Origin: RYN-230 sp963837515
GTDB lineage: Bacteria; Actinomycetota; Actinomycetes; Streptosporangiales; Streptosporangiaceae
DNA: 64,000 bases
Direction: 5' to 3'
Assembly: GCA_963837515.1 (NCBI GenBank)
Contig: CAWINT010000014.1
Location: 124,001-188,000 of the forward strand
Part shown: positions 61,122 through 64,000 of the stretch, in pieces
Position numbering within the stretch: the stretch's first letter is position 1
How the letters are laid out: every line of letters starts with the position of its first letter
Program-made: the position numbers and the translations under genes
Notes under the pieces: generated by a model
Told to the model about the DNA's origin: nothing
Seen by the model: the letters and a program-made list of their open reading frames with translations, nothing else
Databases searched by the model: none

Positions 61122-61547
61122 TCAGCGGAGCCCGTGCCAGCGGCCGTGCCCCTTCGCCTCGGCGGTCAGCCGGGCCAGGTAGGCGTTGTACGCGGCGAGT
61201 TCCTCGTCCTCATCCTCGTCCTCGCCGGGGATCGCCGCCAGGGCCGCCCCCGGCTCCCCGGCGGCTGTCCCGGGCGGCAGCGCCACGTCGGCCGCGGACG
61301 CCCCGGCGCTGGCCGGCGGGTGGAACTCGTCGCGGATCGTCTTGGCCCAGAAGACGATCGCGAATATCGCGAAGATCGGCCATTCGAAGGTGTAAGCCCA
61401 GCTCAGAGCGTTGCCTGCCTCGGCCCGGCGGAACTGCCAGTCGCCGAGCCAGAGCATCCCGAGGACGGAGGCCACCATGAGGGCGTGCCAGCCGAGCCAG
61501 CGGGGGCGGATCAGGAACCGCCAGCGCGCGGCCGGGGGATCGGACAT
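61122..61547 (-). CDS. Small membrane protein of unknown function
   Basis: A 141-residue protein with two hydrophobic segments (LGWHALMVASVLGMLWLGDW and FEWPIFAIFAIVFWAKTIRD), a preceding basic N-terminus and a C-terminal cytosolic part with an acidic run (GEDEDEDEEL) followed by a helix (AAYNAYLARLTAEAKGHGRW). I recognise it only as an actinobacterial conserved type that often neighbours DUF3817 genes. ATG 61547. It begins the minus-strand cluster DUF3817-RsmC-like-SpoU. Confidence 0.75.
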   Translation of the reverse strand: MSDPPAARWRFLIRPRWLGWHALMVASVLGMLWLGDWQFRRAEAGNALSWAYTFEWPIFAIFAIVFWAKTIRDEFHPPASAGASAADVALPPGTAAGEPGAALAAIPGEDEDEDEELAAYNAYLARLTAEAKGHGRWHGLR

Positions 61548-61638
61548 ACCCGTGAGTTTAGCCTGCGTGCCGCGGCGCGCCGCCCTTCCCCGCGCGTCAA
61601 TGCGGGGACGTCCGGGCAGGTCAGTGATAATCGAGGGC

Positions 61639-61989
61639 ATGTCCTTCACGGATCTGATAAGGCCCAGCCGGATGGGGCTGGCGGGACGGCTGCCCGCCCG
61701 GCTGGAGGACCTGCATGGGCCTGAGCGGGGGGTCATCGTGCTGCCCCGCCACCTGGCGTGGCCAGGCATGCGGGAGTTCGACGTGACCGACGACCGGCTG
61801 CGCCGCAGCCTGTACGGCATCGTGCTGACCCAGGGGCGCCGCAACGATCTGGCCCGCTTCGTCAACGCCCGGCTGCTGCGCCAGGACTGGCCGCTGCTGC
61901 GCGGCTCGCTCGATCCGAAGCTGCGGCGCTGGTGTGAGCGGCGGCTGGCGCTGCGCACCCTGGCCGCCCAGGAAAGTGACGAGAGCTGA
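61639..61989 (+). CDS. Conserved protein of unknown function
   Basis: A 116-residue soluble, arginine-rich protein (MSFTDLIRPSRMGLAGRLPA, RLEDLHGPERGVIVLPRHLA, LRRSLYGIVLTQGRRNDLAR, KLRRWCERRLALRTLA). No known motif. GAGGGC precedes ATG 61639. The stop TGA overlaps the ATG of the next short frame (TGATG), so the two are cotranscribed. The gene is divergent from the small membrane protein at 61547. Confidence 0.7.
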   Translation: MSFTDLIRPSRMGLAGRLPARLEDLHGPERGVIVLPRHLAWPGMREFDVTDDRLRRSLYGIVLTQGRRNDLARFVNARLLRQDWPLLRGSLDPKLRRWCERRLALRTLAAQESDES

Positions 61990-62141
61990 TGGCGGCCAGC
62001 GTCGACGGCCTGGCGCAGCTTTTCACGCCCGGCGGCACCGACCTGGGCCGGACCGGCTGGCTGGCGGTGACCCAGCACCGGGCGGGCGGTGGCGCCGGGC
62101 CCGCCTGCGCGGCCCACGCGCTGCACCGCTACCGCGCCTGA
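61989..62141 (+). pseudogene. Possible remnant of a MaoC-type acyl dehydratase
   Basis: A 50-codon frame (ATG overlapping the preceding stop as TGATG). The first 30 residues, LAQLFTPGGTDLGRTGWLAV and TQHR, resemble the N-terminus of MaoC-like hydratases (G-T-x-L-G-x-S-x-W-x-x-V-T-Q). The rest is Gly/Ala-rich and ends at TGA 62139-62141, far short of the usual 150 residues. It is followed at once by a perfect palindrome, so the 3' part seems lost. The similarity is short and the call tentative. Confidence 0.45.
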
Positions 62142-62145
62142 GCGG

Positions 62146-62173
62146 GCGCCGCCGCGGCCGGCCGCGGCGGCGC
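62146..62173. terminator. Perfect 28-bp GC palindrome
   Basis: GCGCCGCCGCGGCC followed directly by its complement GGCCGCGGCGGCGC. It probably ends transcription from 61639 and separates it from the GntR promoter that starts two bases later. Confidence 0.7.
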
Positions 62174-62174
62174 G

Positions 62175-62203
62175 TTGACGCTGCCCGCGCGATCGCTTAC
62201 TCT
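62175..62203 (+). promoter_or_regulatory. Promoter of the GntR-ABC operon
   Basis: TTGACG (62175-62180), a 17-base spacer and TACTCT (62198-62203) form a good sigma-70-type promoter. The ATG at 62212 is eight bases after the -10, so the mRNA should be leaderless. Confidence 0.7.
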
Positions 62204-62231
62204 CTTTATCTATGACTATAGATAAAGAGAG
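62200..62231. promoter_or_regulatory. Perfect inverted repeat overlapping -10 and start codon, GntR operator
   Basis: CTCTCTTTATCTAT (62200-62213) and ATAGATAAAGAGAG (62218-62231) flank a gact spacer. The site covers part of the -10, the transcription start and the first codons of the GntR gene, an arrangement suited to tight autorepression by YtrA-type regulators. Confidence 0.85.
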
Positions 62232-62712
62232 AGATGGGCGCGGCCCGGGGACGCCCGCGGCGGACCGCTCTCCCGTCGCGTTCCGCCTCGACCCGGCCTC
62301 GGGCGTGCCCACCTACCTGCAGTTGGTACAGCAGGTGGAGCAGGCCATCCGGCTGGGCTACCTGCAGCCCGGGGACCGGCTGCCCACCGTCAAGGAGACG
62401 GTGACCGCCCTGGCCATCAACCCGAACACGGTGCTCAAGGCGTACCGGGAGCTGGAGCACCGGGGCCTGGCCGGCGGGCGTCCGGGGCAGGGCACGTTCG
62501 TCCGCGGCGGCCTCGGCCAGGTGGGGCTGCCGCAGCAGGCCGAGCTGCGCCGGGGCCTGCTCGGCTGGCTGCGCGCCGCCGACGAGGCGGGCCTGGACGA
62601 GCCGGGCATCGGCGCCCTGTTCGGCAGCACGCTGCGGGATTTCTACCAGGGCCGGGACCAGCCGGCCGACGCTGAGCCTGACCGGCGCGGCGGGCGGGCG
62701 GGAGTGGCATGA
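62212..62712 (+). CDS. GntR family (YtrA-type) repressor
   Basis: A 166-residue regulator. The winged helix at residues 30-98 includes GVPTYLQLVQQVEQAIRLGY, LQPGDRLPTVKETVTALAIN, PNTVLKAYRELEHRGLAGGR and GQGTFV; a short helical dimerisation tail replaces a large effector domain, as in the YtrA subfamily that controls ABC exporters. The ATG lies inside the operator palindrome. It overlaps the ABC ATPase gene by four bases (ATGA). Confidence 0.92.
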   Translation: MTIDKERDGRGPGTPAADRSPVAFRLDPASGVPTYLQLVQQVEQAIRLGYLQPGDRLPTVKETVTALAINPNTVLKAYRELEHRGLAGGRPGQGTFVRGGLGQVGLPQQAELRRGLLGWLRAADEAGLDEPGIGALFGSTLRDFYQGRDQPADAEPDRRGGRAGVA

Positions 62713-63623
62713 ACGTCATCGAGAGCCGCGCCGTGGGCAAGCGGTTCCGCCGGACCTGGGCGCTGCGGGATTGCACCCTGGCCGTGCCGGGCGGGCACGT
62801 GGTCGCGCTGGTCGGGCCGAACGGAGCGGGTAAGACCACGCTGCTCAACCTGGTCGCGGGGCTGGCCGTCCCGACCGCCGGGCAGCTCGCCGTGCTGGAC
62901 GGCCGCGCGGCGGGCTCGGCGGAGGCGCTGGACCGGATCGCGTTCGTCGCCCAGGACGCGCCGCTGTACCGGAACCTGCCCGCCCGGGACATGCTGCGCG
63001 TGGCCCGGAACCTGAACCGCCAGTGGGACCAGCCCCGGGCCGAGGCCCGGCTGGCCGAGCTGGGCATCCCGCTGGAGCGCAAGGTGGGCCGGCTGTCCGG
63101 CGGCCAGCAGGCCCAGCTGGCGCTGACCATCGCCCTGGCCCGCCGCCCCGACCTGCTGGTCCTGGACGAGCCGCTGGCCATGCTGGACCCGCTGGCCCGG
63201 CACGAGTTCATGGCTGCCGTGATGGCCGCGGTGGCCGAGGACGGCATCTCGGTGGTGCTGTCCTCGCACGTCCTGGCCGAGCTGGAACGGGTGGCCGACT
63301 ACCTGATCCTGCTGGCCCGCGGCCAGGTGCGGGTGGCCGGCGAGGTGGATGGGCTGCTGGCCGGGCACCGCCTGCTGACCGGCCCCGCCAGCGAAACCCC
63401 CCAGATAGCCGAACGGCACCCCGTCGTGCACTGCCAGCCGGCCGGCGCGCAGTCGCACCTGCTGGTCGCCGCGGACCCGGCCGCGCCGGTGCCGCCCGGC
63501 TGGCAGGCCCGCGGCGTCGGCCTCGAGGAACTGGTCCTGGCCTACCTGCGCGAGCCCAGCGCGGTGGCCCCGCCGCCGCTGACGCTGGCCCGGGCCGGCG
63601 CGGACAGCGAGGTGCGCGGATGA
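62709..63623 (+). CDS. ABC transporter ATPase of the GntR-linked exporter
   Basis: A 304-residue ATPase with Walker A GPNGAGKTTLLNLVAGLA (about residues 36-53), Q-loop FVAQDAPLYRNLPARDML, signature LSGGQQAQLALTIALA, Walker B LLVLDEPLAMLDP and H-loop VVLSSHVLAELERVADY. The C-terminal 90 residues resemble exporter ATPases of the BcrA/YtrB type. It pairs with the permease whose ATG overlaps its stop. Such GntR-regulated pairs commonly respond to cell-envelope antibiotics or membrane stress. Confidence 0.92.
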   Translation: MNVIESRAVGKRFRRTWALRDCTLAVPGGHVVALVGPNGAGKTTLLNLVAGLAVPTAGQLAVLDGRAAGSAEALDRIAFVAQDAPLYRNLPARDMLRVARNLNRQWDQPRAEARLAELGIPLERKVGRLSGGQQAQLALTIALARRPDLLVLDEPLAMLDPLARHEFMAAVMAAVAEDGISVVLSSHVLAELERVADYLILLARGQVRVAGEVDGLLAGHRLLTGPASETPQIAERHPVVHCQPAGAQSHLLVAADPAAPVPPGWQARGVGLEELVLAYLREPSAVAPPPLTLARAGADSEVRG

Positions 63624-64000
63624 GCACCCTGACCGCCGTCCCGCCCGCGGCCGCCCGGCGGCCGGTGCCCTGGCCCCGGCTGGGCTGGGTCACCTGGCGC
63701 CAGCACCGCACCGCGCTGGCCGGGGCGGCTGCCCTGCTCGCCGCGGTCAGCCTGTACCTGCTGATCGAGGGGCTGCTGATGCGCGGCACGGCGGCCAGCC
63801 TCGGCCTGGGCCGCTGCCGCACCTTTACCAGCGGCAGCTGCGCGGAGCGGGCCGCCCTGTTCCAGGACCAGTACGCCGGCATGGCCGGCCTGACCGTCAC
63901 GCTGCTGCAGGTGCTGGCCGCGCTGACCGGGGTCTTTCTCGGCGGGCCGCTGCTCGGCCGGGAACTGGAATCCGGCACGTACCGGTTCGCCTGGACCCAG
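63620..64000 (+). CDS. ABC transporter permease (5' part; runs off the window)
   Basis: Open from ATG 63620, which overlaps the ATPase stop as ATGA, to the window end: 127 codons. The N-terminus is cytosolic (PRLGWVTWRQHRTALAGAAA), then a helix (ALLAAVSLYLLIEGLLM), an extracytoplasmic loop with two cysteines (RCRTFTSGSCAERA) and a second helix (LTVTLLQVLAALTGVFLGGP), followed by LLGRELESGTYRFAWTQ, a pattern of ABC-2-type permeases. It should form the exporter with the preceding ATPase. Confidence 0.88.
   Translation, partial: MSTLTAVPPAAARRPVPWPRLGWVTWRQHRTALAGAAALLAAVSLYLLIEGLLMRGTAASLGLGRCRTFTSGSCAERAALFQDQYAGMAGLTVTLLQVLAALTGVFLGGPLLGRELESGTYRFAWTQ

Overview
The window is a very GC-rich chromosomal segment of an actinomycete. 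The evidence is the pafB-pafC-tatA-tatC-helY-exonuclease-M24 peptidase order, which matches the mycobacterial pafA-to-pepE neighbourhood, a ppm1/rbpA pair, abundant GTG and TTG starts, and many genes whose start codon lies 6-8 bases after a TANNNT hexamer (leaderless-type promoters). Nothing fixes the genus. I saw no tRNA, rRNA, CRISPR array or transposase.

Layout. 1-14600: housekeeping block with DUF3866, PafB/PafC, TatA/TatC, HelY-like helicase, a PPOX enzyme, universal stress protein, GNAT acetyltransferase, ArsB/SLC13-like permease, a frameshifted 5'-3' exonuclease, an RsbU-type phosphatase, an M24 peptidase and a UgpC/MsiK-type ATPase. 14700-19850: Lrp and TetR regulators, an apparent remnant of a deleted MFS pump next to a perfect palindrome, a truncated AMP-ligase-like protein and a large ATPase-LuxR regulator. 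19870-26500: GH38 alpha-mannosidase (frameshifted) divergent from an ArsR-like regulator plus MFS exporter, with an inverted-repeat operator between them. 26540-37130: LacI regulator followed by a catabolic and uptake operon (beta-hydroxyacid dehydrogenase, two paralogous binding lipoproteins, LivHMGF-type ABC transporter, amidohydrolase, DapA-family lyase) for an unidentified substrate. 36950-43080: CrtI-like oxidoreductase, DUF1269 protein, GntR regulator, O-methyltransferase, Lgt and an unknown protein. 43230-47400: secreted multidomain GH35 beta-galactosidase. 47720-56810: MFS gene, a beta-lysine (lysine 2,3-/5,6-aminomutase) degradation cluster kamA/kdd-kamD-kamE-kal, and acetyl-CoA synthetase. 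57240-64000: polyprenol-phosphate mannosyltransferase, RbpA with a SigR-type promoter, GDPD, two methyltransferases, small membrane proteins, and an autoregulated GntR-ABC operon that runs off the end.

The most unusual signal is a palindromic repeat family whose core is CGGGGGGTCGTCCCCCCGGG. It forms a four-core tandem array with an 87-base period after the DUF1269 gene, where it supplies the C-terminus and stop codon of a GntR gene. It forms a second four-core array with a 72-base period inside the 3,5-diaminohexanoate dehydrogenase gene, read in frame as a 24-residue repeat at the boundary before the Rossmann fold. A decayed single copy lies in the 3' end of the MFS gene beside kamA. Both periods are multiples of three.

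The lysine cluster would convert lysine through beta-lysine and 3,5-diaminohexanoate to 3-aminobutyryl-CoA and crotonyl-CoA, but the cleavage enzyme Kce is not encoded here. Two genes (exonuclease, mannosidase) carry single-base frameshifts that may be sequencing errors or real lesions.
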